From positions 1-64,000 of the forward strand of contig NZ_BMXK01000002.1 of NCBI RefSeq assembly GCF_014651715.1: a DNA stretch of 64,000 nucleotides, in the 5' to 3' direction. Numbering within the stretch: position 1 is the stretch's first letter; each line of letters begins with the position of its first letter. The position numbers were made by a program, and so were the translations under genes. The stretch comes from Zhihengliuella salsuginis. Lineage in GTDB: Bacteria; Actinomycetota; Actinomycetes; Actinomycetales; Micrococcaceae. Shown piece after piece: positions 43,966 through 54,060 of the stretch. The notes under the pieces are model-generated. The model was given only the letters and a program-made list of their open reading frames with translations, did not search any database and was not told the DNA's origin.

Positions 43966-45249
43966 GTGGCAGCTCCCCAGAATTACCTCGCCGTCATCAA
44001 GGTCGTCGGAATCGGCGGTGGCGGCGTCAACGCCGTCAACCGCATGATCGAAGTCGGCCTCCGTGGCGTCGAATTCATTGCGATTAACACCGACGCGCAG
44101 GCGCTGCTCATGAGCGATGCCGACGTCAAACTCGACGTCGGCCGCGAGCTCACCCGTGGTCTCGGCGCCGGTGCCAACCCCGAGGTGGGCCGGCAGGCCG
44201 CCGAAGACCACGCGGAGGAGATCGAGGAGGTCCTCCGCGGGGCCGACATGGTCTTCGTGACCGCCGGCGAGGGCGGTGGAACCGGCACCGGCGGCGCACC
44301 CGTCGTCGCCCGGATCGCCCGCTCCCTCGGCGCCCTGACCATCGGCGTGGTGACGCGTCCGTTCACGTTCGAGGGCCGCCGTCGTGCGACCTCGGCCGAG
44401 GCCGGCATCGACGCGCTGCGCGACGAGGTCGACACGCTGATCGTCATCCCCAACGACCGTCTGCTCTCCATCAGCGACCGCAACGTCTCGGTCCTCGACG
44501 CCTTCCGCTCGGCGGACCAGGTGCTGCTCTCGGGTGTCCAGGGCATCACTGACCTGATCACGACCCCGGGCCTGATCAACCTCGACTTCGCGGACGTCAA
44601 GTCGGTCATGCAGGGCGCGGGCTCCGCGCTCATGGGCATCGGCTCGGCGCGGGGAGAGGACCGTGCCGTCAAGGCCGCCGAACTCGCCATCGCGTCGCCG
44701 CTGCTCGAGGCCTCCATCGACGGGGCCCACGGGGTGCTGCTGTCCATCCAGGGCGGCTCCGACCTCGGTCTCTTCGAGATCAACGAGGCCGCGCGGCTGG
44801 TCCAGGAGGTCGCCCACCCGGAGGCCAACATCATCTTCGGCGCCGTCATCGACGACGCTCTCGGAGACGAGGCCCGCGTGACGGTGATCGCGGCCGGTTT
44901 CGACCAGGTCGACGTCACGAACGCCCCGGCCAGCAGCCAGGGCTCCGCGAACGCGCAGTCGGCCGCGGGCCAGAGCGGTCAGCCGGCGGAGGCGCCGCGC
45001 CAGGCGGTCTCGGTTCCGGGGACCATGCCGCTGAACGCCCCGTCCAACGGGCAGGGCGTGCCGGGGACGATGCCGGTGAACCCGCCGGCCGCATCCTCGC
45101 CGGTGGCGGCGTCCGCGCAGTCCGCCGCCGAGCCGGCCCAGCCCGAGTCGCGGCCGGGGCAGCAGTACGAGGAGCTGCCGACCGTCGTCGACCAGGACCT
45201 GAGCGCCAGTGAGAGCGACGACCTGGACGTGCCCGACTTCCTGAAGTAG
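43966..45249 (+). CDS. ftsZ: Cell division GTPase FtsZ
   Basis: A 427-residue tubulin homologue that forms the division ring. It has [12 protein letters not shown] (about 16-27), the G-box [12 protein letters not shown] (about 101-112), the T7 synergy region with [12 protein letters not shown], and the conserved C-terminal peptide DLDVPDFLK. The linker (about 318-415) is Ala/Gln/Pro-rich with a repeated VPGTMP. GTG 43966 is chosen for AAGGGA 8 nt upstream; a TTG at 43912 has no support. No ftsA gene is present; SepF (46966) is the likely membrane anchor. Confidence 0.98.
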   Translation: MAAPQNYLAVIKVVGIGGGGVNAVNRMIEVGLRGVEFIAINTDAQALLMSDADVKLDVGRELTRGLGAGANPEVGRQAAEDHAEEIEEVLRGADMVFVTAGEGGGTGTGGAPVVARIARSLGALTIGVVTRPFTFEGRRRATSAEAGIDALRDEVDTLIVIPNDRLLSISDRNVSVLDAFRSADQVLLSGVQGITDLITTPGLINLDFADVKSVMQGAGSALMGIGSARGEDRAVKAAELAIASPLLEASIDGAHGVLLSIQGGSDLGLFEINEAARLVQEVAHPEANIIFGAVIDDALGDEARVTVIAAGFDQVDVTNAPASSQGSANAQSAAGQSGQPAEAPRQAVSVPGTMPLNAPSNGQGVPGTMPVNPPAASSPVAASAQSAAEPAQPESRPGQQYEELPTVVDQDLSASESDDLDVPDFLK

Positions 45250-45262
45250 GAACACGAGCTGC

Positions 45263-45298
45263 CGTCGGCCGGCCGGGCACCCGCTCGGCCGGCCGACG
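45263..45298 (+). terminator. GC-rich hairpin after ftsZ
   Basis: A 12-bp perfect stem (45263-45274 with 45287-45298) and a 12-nt loop, 13 bp after the ftsZ stop. Downstream is TTAAAAAACC, without a T-run, so it may reduce rather than stop transcription into pgeF. Confidence 0.55.
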
Positions 45299-45338
45299 TC
45301 GTTAAAAAACCTTCCACCTGCCAGCGGCGAGGAGCGTC

Positions 45339-46094
45339 ATGCTGCAGTTCAGCCAGCCCGTCGACGGCGGGGACCGGTCCGTCCGAGTCGCGTTCACCAC
45401 GCGCGAGGCGGGAAACCTCGCGCTCCACGTCGGCGACGACCCGGCCGCCGTCGCGGCGCGCCGGGACCGCCTGGTCCCGGATCTCGGCCTGCCGGGGCCC
45501 GCCCAGTTCATGGACCAGATCCACTCGAGCCTCGTCGCACACGTCGAGGGCCCGGTCTCCCCGGCCCCCACGGCCGATGCGCTGGTCACCACCGCGGACG
45601 ATCTCCCGCTGGCGGTGATGGTCGCGGACTGCCTGCCCGTCGTCGTGTCCGCCGTCGCGGGCGGGCGCGTGGCCCTCGCGGCCGCGCACGCCGGCCGCCG
45701 GGGCCTGCTTGACGGCGTCCTGCGGGAGACGGTGTCCGCGCTGCGGGCCGCAGTGCCGGCGGACGGCGGCGCGGAGCCCGTGATCACGGCGTGGATCGGG
45801 CCGTCCATCTGCGGCCGCTGCTACGAGGTTCCCGCCACGATGCGGGCCGAGGCGGAGCAGCAGCTGCCCGGGACCGGCAGCACGACGCGCTGGGGCAGCG
45901 ACGGACTGGACCTGCCGGCGGGCGCCGCCCGCCAGCTCCGCGGACTGGGCGCGGACGTCGTCGAGTCGGGCGCCTGCACGCTGGAGGACGAACGGTTCTA
46001 CTCGTACCGCGAGGACCCCGGCACCGGGCGGATCGCGGGCATCATCTGGCTCGGCGCCGGCGGCGGCGCGGAGACTCGAAGGGAGAAGGCATGA
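45339..46094 (+). CDS. pgeF: Peptidoglycan editing factor PgeF (YfiH/LACC1-like)
   Basis: A 251-residue protein of the DUF152/YfiH family. The metal site is recognisable: His in QIHSS, Cys in VADCLPVVV, His in AAHAGRRGLLDG. Members include LACC1-type purine nucleoside phosphorylases and PgeF, which corrects misincorporated L-Ser in stem peptides in E. coli. The position after ftsZ is standard in actinobacteria. GAGGAG precedes the ATG by 4-5 nt. Its stop overlaps the yggS start in ATGA. Confidence 0.9.
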   Translation: MLQFSQPVDGGDRSVRVAFTTREAGNLALHVGDDPAAVAARRDRLVPDLGLPGPAQFMDQIHSSLVAHVEGPVSPAPTADALVTTADDLPLAVMVADCLPVVVSAVAGGRVALAAAHAGRRGLLDGVLRETVSALRAAVPADGGAEPVITAWIGPSICGRCYEVPATMRAEAEQQLPGTGSTTRWGSDGLDLPAGAARQLRGLGADVVESGACTLEDERFYSYREDPGTGRIAGIIWLGAGGGAETRREKA

Positions 46095-46897
46095 CAGGGC
46101 AGAGCAGCGACTCCGAGGCGCGGCGCGCGGACCTCGCCGAGCGGCTGGGGCGCGTCCGGCGCCGCATCGCCGACGCGACCGCCGCCGCGGGGCGGGCCGA
46201 CGAGCCCGAGCTGATCGTCGTCACCAAGTTCTTCCCGGCCGACGATGTGCGGCATCTGGCGGCGCTCGGCGTCCGGCAGGTGGGGGAGAACCGGGACCAG
46301 GAGGCCGGCGCCAAGGCGGCGGACACCGACGATCTGGTGTTGCGCCGGCACTTCATCGGCCAGCTCCAGACGAACAAGGCCAAGTCCGTCGTCAAGTACG
46401 CCGACGTCGTGCAGTCCATCGACCGGCCGCAGCTCGTCGCTGCGCTGGGCAAGGCCATGCGGCGCGAGCACGAACGGCGCGCGGAGGACGGCCTGCCGGA
46501 CCGCGGCACCTTGGAGGTCCTGATCCAGGTCGACCTGCGCACCGCCGAGCAGCTCGAGCGGGACGCGCGCGAGCCGGCCCCGGAGGGCGGGAACCGCGCC
46601 GCGACGCTCGGTCGCGGCGGCGCCGCCCCCGCCGACGTCCACTCGCTCGCAGCCCTCGTCGAGGAGGACCCGAACCTCGAATTGGGCGGCGTGATGGCCG
46701 TGGCACCCCTCGGCGGCGAACCGGCGGCCGCGTTCGCCCGCCTGATGCGCATCTCGCGCGAACTCCAGCAGGAGCATCCGCACGCCACGACCGTCTCGGC
46801 CGGGATGAGCCAGGACCTCGAGGAGGCCGTCGCAGCGGGCGCGACACACCTGCGAATCGGCTCAGATGTGCTCGGGCCGCGGCCCCCGTTGCGGTAG
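46091..46897 (+). CDS. PLP-homeostasis protein YggS/PLPBP family
   Basis: A 268-residue TIM-barrel PLP-binding protein. The PLP Lys is in LIVVTKFFPADDV (about 47); RHFIGQLQTNKAK, the VLIQVDL strand, GGVMAVAPLG, and SAGMSQDLEEAVAAGATHLRIGSDVLG near the end follow the family. Length is slightly above 230 because of a Gly/Arg insert (about 162-182). The family regulates free PLP and thereby amino-acid homeostasis. It is coupled to pgeF by a 4-bp overlap; a sepF follows in the usual order. Confidence 0.93.
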   Translation: MTGQSSDSEARRADLAERLGRVRRRIADATAAAGRADEPELIVVTKFFPADDVRHLAALGVRQVGENRDQEAGAKAADTDDLVLRRHFIGQLQTNKAKSVVKYADVVQSIDRPQLVAALGKAMRREHERRAEDGLPDRGTLEVLIQVDLRTAEQLERDAREPAPEGGNRAATLGRGGAAPADVHSLAALVEEDPNLELGGVMAVAPLGGEPAAAFARLMRISRELQQEHPHATTVSAGMSQDLEEAVAAGATHLRIGSDVLGPRPPLR

Positions 46898-46965
46898 CGT
46901 CGAACTAAGCGGATGAGCCGGCGATCGTGAGGCGCTGGACCGCGCACGACTACAAGGAGAAGACC

Positions 46966-47496
46966 ATGGCTGGCGCACTGCGCAAGACGATGATCTACCT
47001 GGGACTCGCCGACGGCGACGAGCACTACGACGACGATCAGCGTGTCGAGGCGGTCGAACGCGAAGACGTGCGCCGCTCCGAGCCCACGCCGTCTCAGGAG
47101 GCGAAGCCCGCCCAGTCGGCGGCCAAGCCCGAAGCTCAAGAGTCCGAGAAGGAATACCGGGCGCCGGTGACGCCCATCAAGCGCGCGGCTTCATCGAGGG
47201 ACGAGGATTTCGAATTGCGCCAGATTACGACCGTTCACCCACGCTCGTACAACGATGCCAAGATCATCGGTGAGAGCTTCCGTGACGGGATTCCGGTGAT
47301 CATGAACGTCACCGACATGGGGGAGGCGGAAGCGAAGCGGCTCGTCGACTTCTCGGCGGGGCTCGTCTTCGGCCTGCGTGGCACGATCGAACGTGTTACC
47401 AACAAGGTGTTCCTGCTCTCACCGGCCACGGTCGAGGTCCTCGGCGAGGACAAGAAGGCCTCCGAAGAGCAGTCCGCCTTCTTCAACCAGAGCTAG
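46966..47496 (+). CDS. sepF: Division protein SepF
   Basis: A 176-residue protein. Its N-terminal amphipathic helix ([17 protein letters not shown]) binds membrane. A Glu/Ala/Pro-rich linker (about 25-75) leads to the compact SepF domain (about 80-165; [33 protein letters not shown] and [20 protein letters not shown]). It attaches FtsZ to membrane; in actinobacteria without ftsA it is the essential anchor. ATG 46966 has AAGGAG 6 nt upstream; an earlier GTG at 46927 gives a Trp/His-rich N-terminus unlike the family. Confidence 0.95.
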   Translation: MAGALRKTMIYLGLADGDEHYDDDQRVEAVEREDVRRSEPTPSQEAKPAQSAAKPEAQESEKEYRAPVTPIKRAASSRDEDFELRQITTVHPRSYNDAKIIGESFRDGIPVIMNVTDMGEAEAKRLVDFSAGLVFGLRGTIERVTNKVFLLSPATVEVLGEDKKASEEQSAFFNQS

Positions 47497-47511
47497 CGGG
47501 AAAGACGGTCC

Positions 47512-47802
47512 GTGGAACTACTCCTCGCGCTGGTCTACATCGTCCTGACGGTCTTCCAGGTCGTCCTGATGATCAGGATCGTGTACGACGTCGTCCAGAT
47601 GTTCGCCCGGTCGTGGCGTCCGTCCGGTCTGGCGCTCGTCGTGGCCTCGTTCGTCTACCGGATGACGGACCCTCCCATGCGCTGGCTCCGGTCCAAGGTC
47701 AAGCCCTTGGACCTAGGGGGGATGCGGCTCGATCTGGCATTCCTCATCTTGTTTTTCGCGGTCGTGATCGCGAAACTGGTCGTTTCATCGATCGCTCAGT
47801 AG
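47512..47802 (+). CDS. YggT family membrane protein
   Basis: A 96-residue protein with two TM segments (about 2-30, with LLALVYIVLTVFQVVLMIRIVYDVV, and 73-93 near the end) joined by a loop containing the family signature YRMTDPPMRWLRSKVKPLDLGGMRLDLAF. YggT proteins lie between sepF and divIVA in Gram-positive bacteria and may act in septum positioning. GTG at 47512 has GGGAAAG upstream. It is followed by the divIVA promoter region. Confidence 0.92.
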   Translation: MELLLALVYIVLTVFQVVLMIRIVYDVVQMFARSWRPSGLALVVASFVYRMTDPPMRWLRSKVKPLDLGGMRLDLAFLILFFAVVIAKLVVSSIAQ

Positions 47803-47833
47803 TGCAAAGATGCTCATAAAATATGGGTGAATG

Positions 47834-47862
47834 TTTAGCGGAACCGCCAAGACCGCTATAGT
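47834..47862 (+). promoter_or_regulatory. Putative divIVA promoter
   Basis: TTTAGC (weak -35), a 17-bp spacer and TATAGT (-10, 47857-47862). The leader is about 100 nt with a small hairpin (CCTCGG/CCGAGG). It lies in a 167-bp gap after yggT. Confidence 0.5.
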
Positions 47863-47969
47863 CTTGTGAACGAAGTGCCTCGGGAGCCCGACTTCCGAGG
47901 TATTGAATGTGACAAGCCGCCCGGCACAAACGCTGCGGTCGGGAGAGACCTAAGTATTGAGGTGACCAG

Positions 47970-48740
47970 ATGGCGCTCACGCCAGAAGACGTTGTCAACA
48001 AACGATTCCAGCCGACCAAGTTCCGTGAGGGCTACGATCAGGATGAGGTTGACGACTTTCTCGACGAGATCGTCGTCGAACTGCGTCGCCTGAATCAGGA
48101 GAACGACGAACTTCGTCGTCGCGTAGCCGAATCCGACTCCGGCGAGGGTGCCGAGACCGCAGCCGTTCCGGCTCCGGTTGCCGCCGCTCCGGCGGGCAAG
48201 GTCGAGGAGAAGACCGAGGGCAAGTCGGACGCCAAGGCCGACAAGAAGGCCACGGTCGAGGAGAAGGCCGAGAAGCCGGCCGCGAAGGCGGACGCCGCAC
48301 CGGCTGCCGACGCGAAGCCGGCGGAGTCGACCCCGGCCTCGACGGGGACTGCCTCTGCTGCTGCACCGACCGCTGGTGCCGCCGCTCCGGCGGCTGCTGC
48401 CCCGGCCGCCCAGGGCGGGTCCGCCGAGTCCGCCGCAGGCGTCCTCGCGATGGCCCAGCGCCTGCACGACGAGTACGTCAGCGAAGGCAACCAGAAGCGC
48501 GACAAGATCATCGCCGAGGCCCAGACCCAGGCCAAGACGCTGGTCGAGGAGGCTGAGGAGAAGAGCCGTCAGACGCTGAACGCGCTCGAGGTCCAGAAGA
48601 CCGAGCTCGAGCAGAAGGTCGACTCGCTGCGCACCTTCGAGCGCGACTACCGCGGTCGCCTCAAGGCGTACATCGAGGGCCAGCTCCGCGAGCTGGACGC
48701 GAAGGGCTCGTCCGCACCGGACAGCCTGGACAACGCCTAA
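47970..48740 (+). CDS. divIVA: Polar growth protein DivIVA (Wag31)
   Basis: A 256-residue coiled-coil protein. The N-terminal DivIVA domain (about 1-52; MALTPEDVVNKRFQPTKFREGYDQDEVDDFLDEI) binds negatively curved membrane. A long Ala/Lys/Pro/Glu linker (about 55-160) precedes a second coiled coil (about 165-245) that multimerises. In actinobacteria DivIVA marks poles and recruits the elongation machinery. GAGGTGA lies 5 nt before the ATG. The gene is in the usual place after yggT and is followed by a strong terminator. Confidence 0.96.
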   Translation: MALTPEDVVNKRFQPTKFREGYDQDEVDDFLDEIVVELRRLNQENDELRRRVAESDSGEGAETAAVPAPVAAAPAGKVEEKTEGKSDAKADKKATVEEKAEKPAAKADAAPAADAKPAESTPASTGTASAAAPTAGAAAPAAAAPAAQGGSAESAAGVLAMAQRLHDEYVSEGNQKRDKIIAEAQTQAKTLVEEAEEKSRQTLNALEVQKTELEQKVDSLRTFERDYRGRLKAYIEGQLRELDAKGSSAPDSLDNA

Positions 48741-48751
48741 CCTGCAACGAA

Positions 48752-48788
48752 CACGATCGGCGGCCGGAACTACCGGCCGCCGATCGTG
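48752..48788 (+). terminator. Terminator after divIVA
   Basis: A perfect 16-bp stem (48752-48767 with 48773-48788) and a 5-nt loop AACTA, 11 bp after the divIVA stop. It ends the dcw-linked transcription unit. Confidence 0.8.
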
Positions 48789-48843
48789 CGTTAACCGGGA
48801 GTCTGCGACGACGCCCCCGCACCCGAGACTGGAGACAGCCACC

Positions 48844-49392
48844 GTGGAAACAGCACCGCACCCGAAGCCGCCGCGCCGGTTCGCCCTGATGGGCCTGGTC
48901 TTCGCCGTGGCCCTCGGACTGGACCAGTTCACCAAGTGGCTGGTGCAGTCGAACATGGACCTCGGGGAGTCGATCCCCGTGATCGACCCGGTCCTCAGCT
49001 GGCACTACATCCTGAACCCGGGCGCCGCGTTCTCGATCGGAACCAGCGTGACCTGGGTGTTCACGCTTTTCCAGGCGGCCGTCGTCGTCTACATCGCGGT
49101 CATCGCCGCGCGCGTCAGGTACACCCCGTGGGCGCTCGCCCTCGGCGGCGTCGCCGGCGGGGCCGCCGGCAACCTCGTGGACCGGCTCTTCCGGGAGCCG
49201 TCGTTCGGGATGGGCCACGTCGTCGATTTCATCGCCGTGCCGAATTTCGCCGTCTTCAACATCGCCGACTCGTTCGTGGTGTGCTCGATGATCGGGGTCT
49301 GCCTGCTGATCTTCCGCGGCGTCAACCTCGACGGGCACCGCCCGGAGGCTGAGGACGCCGAGCGCGCAGCGGCCCGGGACGAGGAGGACTGA
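48844..49392 (+). CDS. lspA: Lipoprotein signal peptidase LspA
   Basis: A 182-residue membrane protease with four TM helices. It removes signal peptides of prolipoproteins such as LpqB. The catalytic Asp pair is in GNLVDRLF and FNIADSFVV; NPGAAFSIG is the third family motif. The Glu/Ala-rich tail (about 163-182) is longer than in some homologues. GTG at 48844 has GGAGA 8-9 nt upstream. rluD begins directly after the stop. Confidence 0.95.
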   Translation: METAPHPKPPRRFALMGLVFAVALGLDQFTKWLVQSNMDLGESIPVIDPVLSWHYILNPGAAFSIGTSVTWVFTLFQAAVVVYIAVIAARVRYTPWALALGGVAGGAAGNLVDRLFREPSFGMGHVVDFIAVPNFAVFNIADSFVVCSMIGVCLLIFRGVNLDGHRPEAEDAERAAARDEED

Positions 49393-50316
49393 ATGCCCGT
49401 TCTCGAGGTCGAGGAGTACGACGAGGGGACCCGGGCCGACGCATTCATCGCCGACATGCTGGGGATCTCACGTTCGCACGCGGCCCAGCTCTGCAAAGAC
49501 GGCCACGTGCTGATCGGGGAGAGGAAGGCGGCGAAGTCGCGGCGGCTCGCCGCCGGCGAGAGCGTCGACGTGACGGTTCCGGAGCGCCCGGACCCGCTGG
49601 AAGTGAAGGTTGAGGCCGTGGAAGCTCTGAAGATCATCGCCGAGACCGACGACTACGTCGTGATCGACAAGCCCGTCGGCGTCGCCGCGCACCCGTCGCC
49701 GGGGTGGGTCGGCCCCACGGTCGTCGGGGCCCTGGCCGCGGAGGGGTACCGGATCAGCACCTCGGGTGCCGCCGAGCGGCAGGGGATCGTCCACCGGCTC
49801 GACGTCGGCACGTCCGGCCTCATGGTGGTGGCCACGAGCGAACGCGCCTACACCACGCTGAAGCAGGCCTTCCGCGACCGGACGCCGAAGAAGGTCTACC
49901 ACGCGGTGGTCCAGGGCATCCCCGACCCCCTGAAGGGCACCATCGACGCGCCCATCGGGCGGCACCCCGGGCACGATTGGAAGTTCGCCGTCCTGGAGGA
50001 CGGCCGCGACTCGATCACCCACTACGAGGTCATCGAGGCCTTCGGGCGCGCCTCGCTGGCCGAGGTGCACCTGGAAACGGGCCGCACCCACCAGATCCGC
50101 GTCCACTTCTCCGCGCTCAACCACCCCTGCGCGGGCGATCTGACCTACGGGGCGGACCCGAAACTGGCCGCCGCGCTCGGCTTGACCCGCCAGTGGCTGC
50201 ATGCCCACAAGTTGGGTTTCCCACATCCGGTCACGGGCGAGTGGGTGGAATACGCCAGCGACTACCCGGCCGATCTGCAGGAGGCACTCGAGTTGCTGCG
50301 GGACGGCCTGCACTAG
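49393..50316 (+). CDS. RluD-type 23S rRNA pseudouridine synthase
   Basis: A 307-residue enzyme. The N-terminal S4 domain (about 12-70; [33 protein letters not shown]) binds RNA. The catalytic domain contains [13 protein letters not shown] and [14 protein letters not shown] with the catalytic Asp. RTHQIRVHF and [10 protein letters not shown] are family motifs. It probably modifies 23S rRNA helix 69 or a similar position; the exact uridine is not decided by sequence. ATG adjoins the lspA stop, so the two genes are co-expressed. Confidence 0.92.
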   Translation: MPVLEVEEYDEGTRADAFIADMLGISRSHAAQLCKDGHVLIGERKAAKSRRLAAGESVDVTVPERPDPLEVKVEAVEALKIIAETDDYVVIDKPVGVAAHPSPGWVGPTVVGALAAEGYRISTSGAAERQGIVHRLDVGTSGLMVVATSERAYTTLKQAFRDRTPKKVYHAVVQGIPDPLKGTIDAPIGRHPGHDWKFAVLEDGRDSITHYEVIEAFGRASLAEVHLETGRTHQIRVHFSALNHPCAGDLTYGADPKLAAALGLTRQWLHAHKLGFPHPVTGEWVEYASDYPADLQEALELLRDGLH

Positions 50317-50397
50317 GGCAGCGGACGGCACGACGACGGCGGGACCGTGGGCGCGCCTGCGTTCCGCGCCCGGTGCGCAATCGCCCGTCGGGGCTTC

Positions 50398-50403
50398 TAG
50401 AAT
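50398..50403 (+). promoter_or_regulatory. Putative -10 box of a leaderless transcript (dnaE)
   Basis: TAGAAT, 6 nt (GTTCTG), then the GTG at 50410. No ribosome binding site precedes the GTG, so a leaderless mRNA is likely. The box overlaps a TCTAGA palindrome. Confidence 0.5.
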
Positions 50404-50409
50404 GTTCTG

Positions 50410-53400
50410 GTGGCTAATCAAGACGGTTTCGTTCATCTGCACACGCACACCGAGTACTCGATGCTCGACGGGGCGGCGCGCCTGCCCGAGCTCTTCAAGG
50501 AGACCGAGCGGCTGGGCATGGACGCCATCGCCACGACCGACCACGGCTACCTCTTCGGCGCCTTCGACTTCTGGAACCAGGCGACGAACGCCGGCATCAA
50601 GCCGATCATCGGCGTCGAGGCGTACGTCACGCCGGGCACGGAGCGGCACGACAAGACCCGCGTGAAATGGCGCACCGAGGAATCCCAGAAGGGCGACGAC
50701 GTCGCCGGTGGCGGCCTCTACACGCACATGACACTGCTCAGCTACAACAACACCGGTATGCGCAATCTCTTCAAGGGCGGTTCCAGGGCCTCGCTCGATT
50801 CTCCGCTGGGCAAGTACCCGCGCTGGGACCGCGAGCTCCTCAACGAGCACTCCGAGGGAATGATCGCCACGACGGGCTGCCCGTCCGGCGAGGTGCAGGC
50901 CAAGCTGCGGCTCGGGCAGTACGAGGAGGCCAAGAAGGCGGCTGCCGGGTACCGCGAGATCTTCGGCGCCGAGAACTACTTCTGCGAGCTCATGGACCAC
51001 GGCCTGCAGATCGAGCGGCGTGTCACGAAGGATCTGCTGCGGCTGGCCAAGGAGCTCGAGCTGCCGCTGCTGGCCACGAACGACCTGCACTACACCCACG
51101 AGCACGACGCCAAGGCGCACGAGGCCCTGCTCGCCATCAATTCTGGCTCGACGCTGAACGAGCCGACGTACGACCAGGGCGGCTCCCGCTTCGCCTTCTC
51201 CGGGTCCGGCTACTACGTCAAGAGCCCCCGCGAGATGCGGGAGCTCTTCAAGGAGATGCCCGAGGCGTGCGACAACACGCTGCTCATCGCCGAGCGCACC
51301 GAGGTCTCCTTCGACACGGAGGCCAACTACATGCCGAAGTACCCCTGCCCGCCGGGGGAGGACGAGACCAGCTGGCTCATCAAGGAGGTCGACAAGGGGC
51401 TGCACTACCGGTACCCGGACGGGATTCCGGACGATGTGCGCAAGCAGGCCGACTACGAGCTCGACATCATCATCACGATGGGCTTCCCGGGCTACTTCCT
51501 GGTGGTCGCCGACTTCATCAACTGGTCCAAGGACAACGGCATCCGCGTGGGACCGGGCCGAGGCTCGGGCGCAGGCTCGATGGTCGCCTACGCGATGCGC
51601 ATCACCGACCTGGACCCGCTGCGCCACGGCCTGATCTTCGAGCGGTTCCTCAACCCGGACCGCGTCTCCATGCCCGACTTCGACGTCGACTTCGATGATC
51701 GTCGCCGTTCCGAGGTCATCAAGTACGTGACCGAGAAGTACGGCGACGAGCGCGTGGCGATGATCGTCACCTACGGATCCATCAAGACCAAGCAGGCGCT
51801 CAAAGACTCGTCCCGCGTCCTGGGCTATCCGTTCAGCATGGGCGAGCAGCTCACGAAGGCGCTGCCGCCGGCCGTCATGGCCAAGGACATCCCACTGAAG
51901 GACATCGAGGATCCGAAGTCCCAGCGCTACTCCGAGGCCGGCGACTTCCGGAACCTGCTCGCCAACGACCCCGAGGCGGCGCGCGTCTTCGAGACGGCGA
52001 AGGGGCTGGAGGGGCTGAAGCGCCAGTGGGGCGTGCACGCGGCCGGCGTGATCATGAGCTCGGACCCGGTGATCGACGTCATTCCCATCATGCGCCGGCT
52101 CCAGGACGGGCAGGTCATCACGCAGTTCGACTACCCGACGTGTGAGGGCCTCGGCCTGATCAAGATGGACTTTCTCGGGTTGCGCAACCTGACGATCGTC
52201 TCGGACGCCATCGAGAACATCCAGGCGAACCGGAACGAGACCCTCGACCTCGAGCGACTCGCCACGGACGACCGGGCCGCCTACGAGCTGTTGGCCCGCG
52301 GCGACACGCTCGGCGTGTTCCAGCTCGACGGCGGACCCATGCGCGCGCTGCTGCGCCTCATGCGTCCCGACAACTTCGAGGACATCTCCGCCGTCATCGC
52401 GCTGTACCGTCCGGGCCCGATGGGCGCGAACTCGCACAACAACTACGCGCTGCGCAAGAACGGGCTCCAGGACGTCACTCCGATCCACGCGGAGCTCGAG
52501 GAGCCGCTCAAGGACATCCTCGACACCACCTACGGCCTGATCGTTTACCAGGAGCAGGTCATGGCCATCGCGCAGAAGGTCGCCGGCTATTCGCTCGGCC
52601 AGGCCGACATCCTGCGCCGCGCGATGGGCAAGAAGAAGAAGTCGGAGCTGGACAAGCAGTACGAGGCGTTCCACCAGGGCATGGTCGACGGCGGCTTCTC
52701 GGAGGCGGCCATCAAGTCGCTGTGGGACATCCTGCTCCCGTTCTCCGACTACGCCTTCAACAAGGCGCACTCCGCGGCGTACGGGCTGGTCTCCTACTGG
52801 ACCGCCTACCTCAAGGCCCACTACCCGGGCGAGTACATGGCGGCCCTGCTGACCTCCGTCGGCGACGACAAGGACAAGCTGGCCATGTACCTCAACGAAT
52901 GCCGGCGCATGGGCATCACGGTCCTGCCGCCGGACGTCTCCGAATCCTCCCTGAACTTCACCCCGGTCGGCAACGACATCCGCTTCGGAATGGGGGCCAT
53001 CCGCAACGTCGGCACCAACGTGGTCAACGCCATGGTCGAGGCCCGCGAGGAGAAGGGACGCTTCGAGTCGTTCAGCGATTTCCTCCAGAAGGTCCCGGCC
53101 GTGGTGTGCAACAAGCGGACCATCGAGTCCCTCGTCAAGGCCGGCGCCTTCGACGAGATGGGGCACTCGCGCCGCTCGCTCGCCATGATCCACGAGGAGG
53201 CCGTCGATTCGGTCGTCATCCTCAAGCGCAACGAGGCGGCCAACCAGTTCGACCTCTTCAGCGGCCTCGACGACGCCGACGCCGGTTCCAGCCTGACGGT
53301 CGAGATCCCTGACCTGCCGGAGTGGGAGAAGAAGGACAAGCTCGGCTTCGAGCGCGAGATGCTGGGCCTCTACGTCTCCGACCACCCGCTGCAGGGGCTC

Positions 53401-53970
53401 GGCGGCGTGCTGGAGCAGCATGCTGACATGCCCGTGAACCACCTGCTCGGCGAGGACGCGCCGCATGACGGCCAGGTCGTCAAGATCGCGGGCATGATCA
53501 CCTCCCTGCAGCGGCGCATCGCGAAGACGAGCGGCAACCCCTACGCGCGCTGCGAGGTGGAGGACATGTCCGGCTCCATCGAGGTCATGTTCTTCGGCCA
53601 GGCCTACGGGCCGATCGCGTCCGTGCTGGCGGAGGACCTGATCGTCGTCATCAAGGGCCGCTTCCAGAAGCGCGACGACGGCGCCATCAGCATCTCCGCG
53701 CAGGAGATGACGATCCCCGAGATCAGCGAGGACGGCCTCGCCGGGCCGGTGGTGATCTCGATGCAGAGCCACAAGGCGACGGAGGACGTGGTCTCGCAGC
53801 TGGGCAGCGTCCTGCAGACGCACCCGGGCAGCACCGAGGTGCGCGTCAAGCTCGCCGGCACCCGGTCCGTCCAGCTGATGCGCCTCGGCCCGGACTTCCG
53901 GGTCAACCCGAACCCCGCGCTCTTCGGCGATCTGAAGGTCCTGCTCGGTCCCGCCTGCCTCGACGTCTAG
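50410..53970 (+). CDS. dnaE: DNA polymerase III alpha subunit DnaE1
   Basis: An 1186-residue replicative polymerase, about the length of mycobacterial DnaE1 (1184). The PHP domain begins FVHLHTHTEYSMLDG (about 7-21), with further PHP metal ligands in ATTDHGYLFGA. The catalytic palm has GPGRGSGAGSMVAY and PDFDVDFDDRRR. The thumb/fingers, a helix-hairpin-helix and a C-terminal OB fold (about 1000-1080) follow. The PHP residues appear intact, so proofreading by this domain is plausible, as shown in mycobacteria. GTG 50410 is taken because a -10 box ends 6 nt before it. hisD follows after 90 bp. Confidence 0.97.
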   Translation: MANQDGFVHLHTHTEYSMLDGAARLPELFKETERLGMDAIATTDHGYLFGAFDFWNQATNAGIKPIIGVEAYVTPGTERHDKTRVKWRTEESQKGDDVAGGGLYTHMTLLSYNNTGMRNLFKGGSRASLDSPLGKYPRWDRELLNEHSEGMIATTGCPSGEVQAKLRLGQYEEAKKAAAGYREIFGAENYFCELMDHGLQIERRVTKDLLRLAKELELPLLATNDLHYTHEHDAKAHEALLAINSGSTLNEPTYDQGGSRFAFSGSGYYVKSPREMRELFKEMPEACDNTLLIAERTEVSFDTEANYMPKYPCPPGEDETSWLIKEVDKGLHYRYPDGIPDDVRKQADYELDIIITMGFPGYFLVVADFINWSKDNGIRVGPGRGSGAGSMVAYAMRITDLDPLRHGLIFERFLNPDRVSMPDFDVDFDDRRRSEVIKYVTEKYGDERVAMIVTYGSIKTKQALKDSSRVLGYPFSMGEQLTKALPPAVMAKDIPLKDIEDPKSQRYSEAGDFRNLLANDPEAARVFETAKGLEGLKRQWGVHAAGVIMSSDPVIDVIPIMRRLQDGQVITQFDYPTCEGLGLIKMDFLGLRNLTIVSDAIENIQANRNETLDLERLATDDRAAYELLARGDTLGVFQLDGGPMRALLRLMRPDNFEDISAVIALYRPGPMGANSHNNYALRKNGLQDVTPIHAELEEPLKDILDTTYGLIVYQEQVMAIAQKVAGYSLGQADILRRAMGKKKKSELDKQYEAFHQGMVDGGFSEAAIKSLWDILLPFSDYAFNKAHSAAYGLVSYWTAYLKAHYPGEYMAALLTSVGDDKDKLAMYLNECRRMGITVLPPDVSESSLNFTPVGNDIRFGMGAIRNVGTNVVNAMVEAREEKGRFESFSDFLQKVPAVVCNKRTIESLVKAGAFDEMGHSRRSLAMIHEEAVDSVVILKRNEAANQFDLFSGLDDADAGSSLTVEIPDLPEWEKKDKLGFEREMLGLYVSDHPLQGLGGVLEQHADMPVNHLLGEDAPHDGQVVKIAGMITSLQRRIAKTSGNPYARCEVEDMSGSIEVMFFGQAYGPIASVLAEDLIVVIKGRFQKRDDGAISISAQEMTIPEISEDGLAGPVVISMQSHKATEDVVSQLGSVLQTHPGSTEVRVKLAGTRSVQLMRLGPDFRVNPNPALFGDLKVLLGPACLDV

Positions 53971-54047
53971 GCTCGCGGACCGGCGGGGCCCGGCGGCCGG
54001 TGCGTCACACGGGGGTACGACGACGCCCGCTTCCGGGCCGTCGCAAG

Positions 54048-54053
54048 TAAACT
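54048..54053 (+). promoter_or_regulatory. Putative -10 box of a leaderless transcript (hisD)
   Basis: TAAACT, 7 nt (TGCTCGG), then the GTG at 54061 without ribosome binding site. It supports the longer hisD start. Confidence 0.45.
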
Positions 54054-54060
54054 TGCTCGG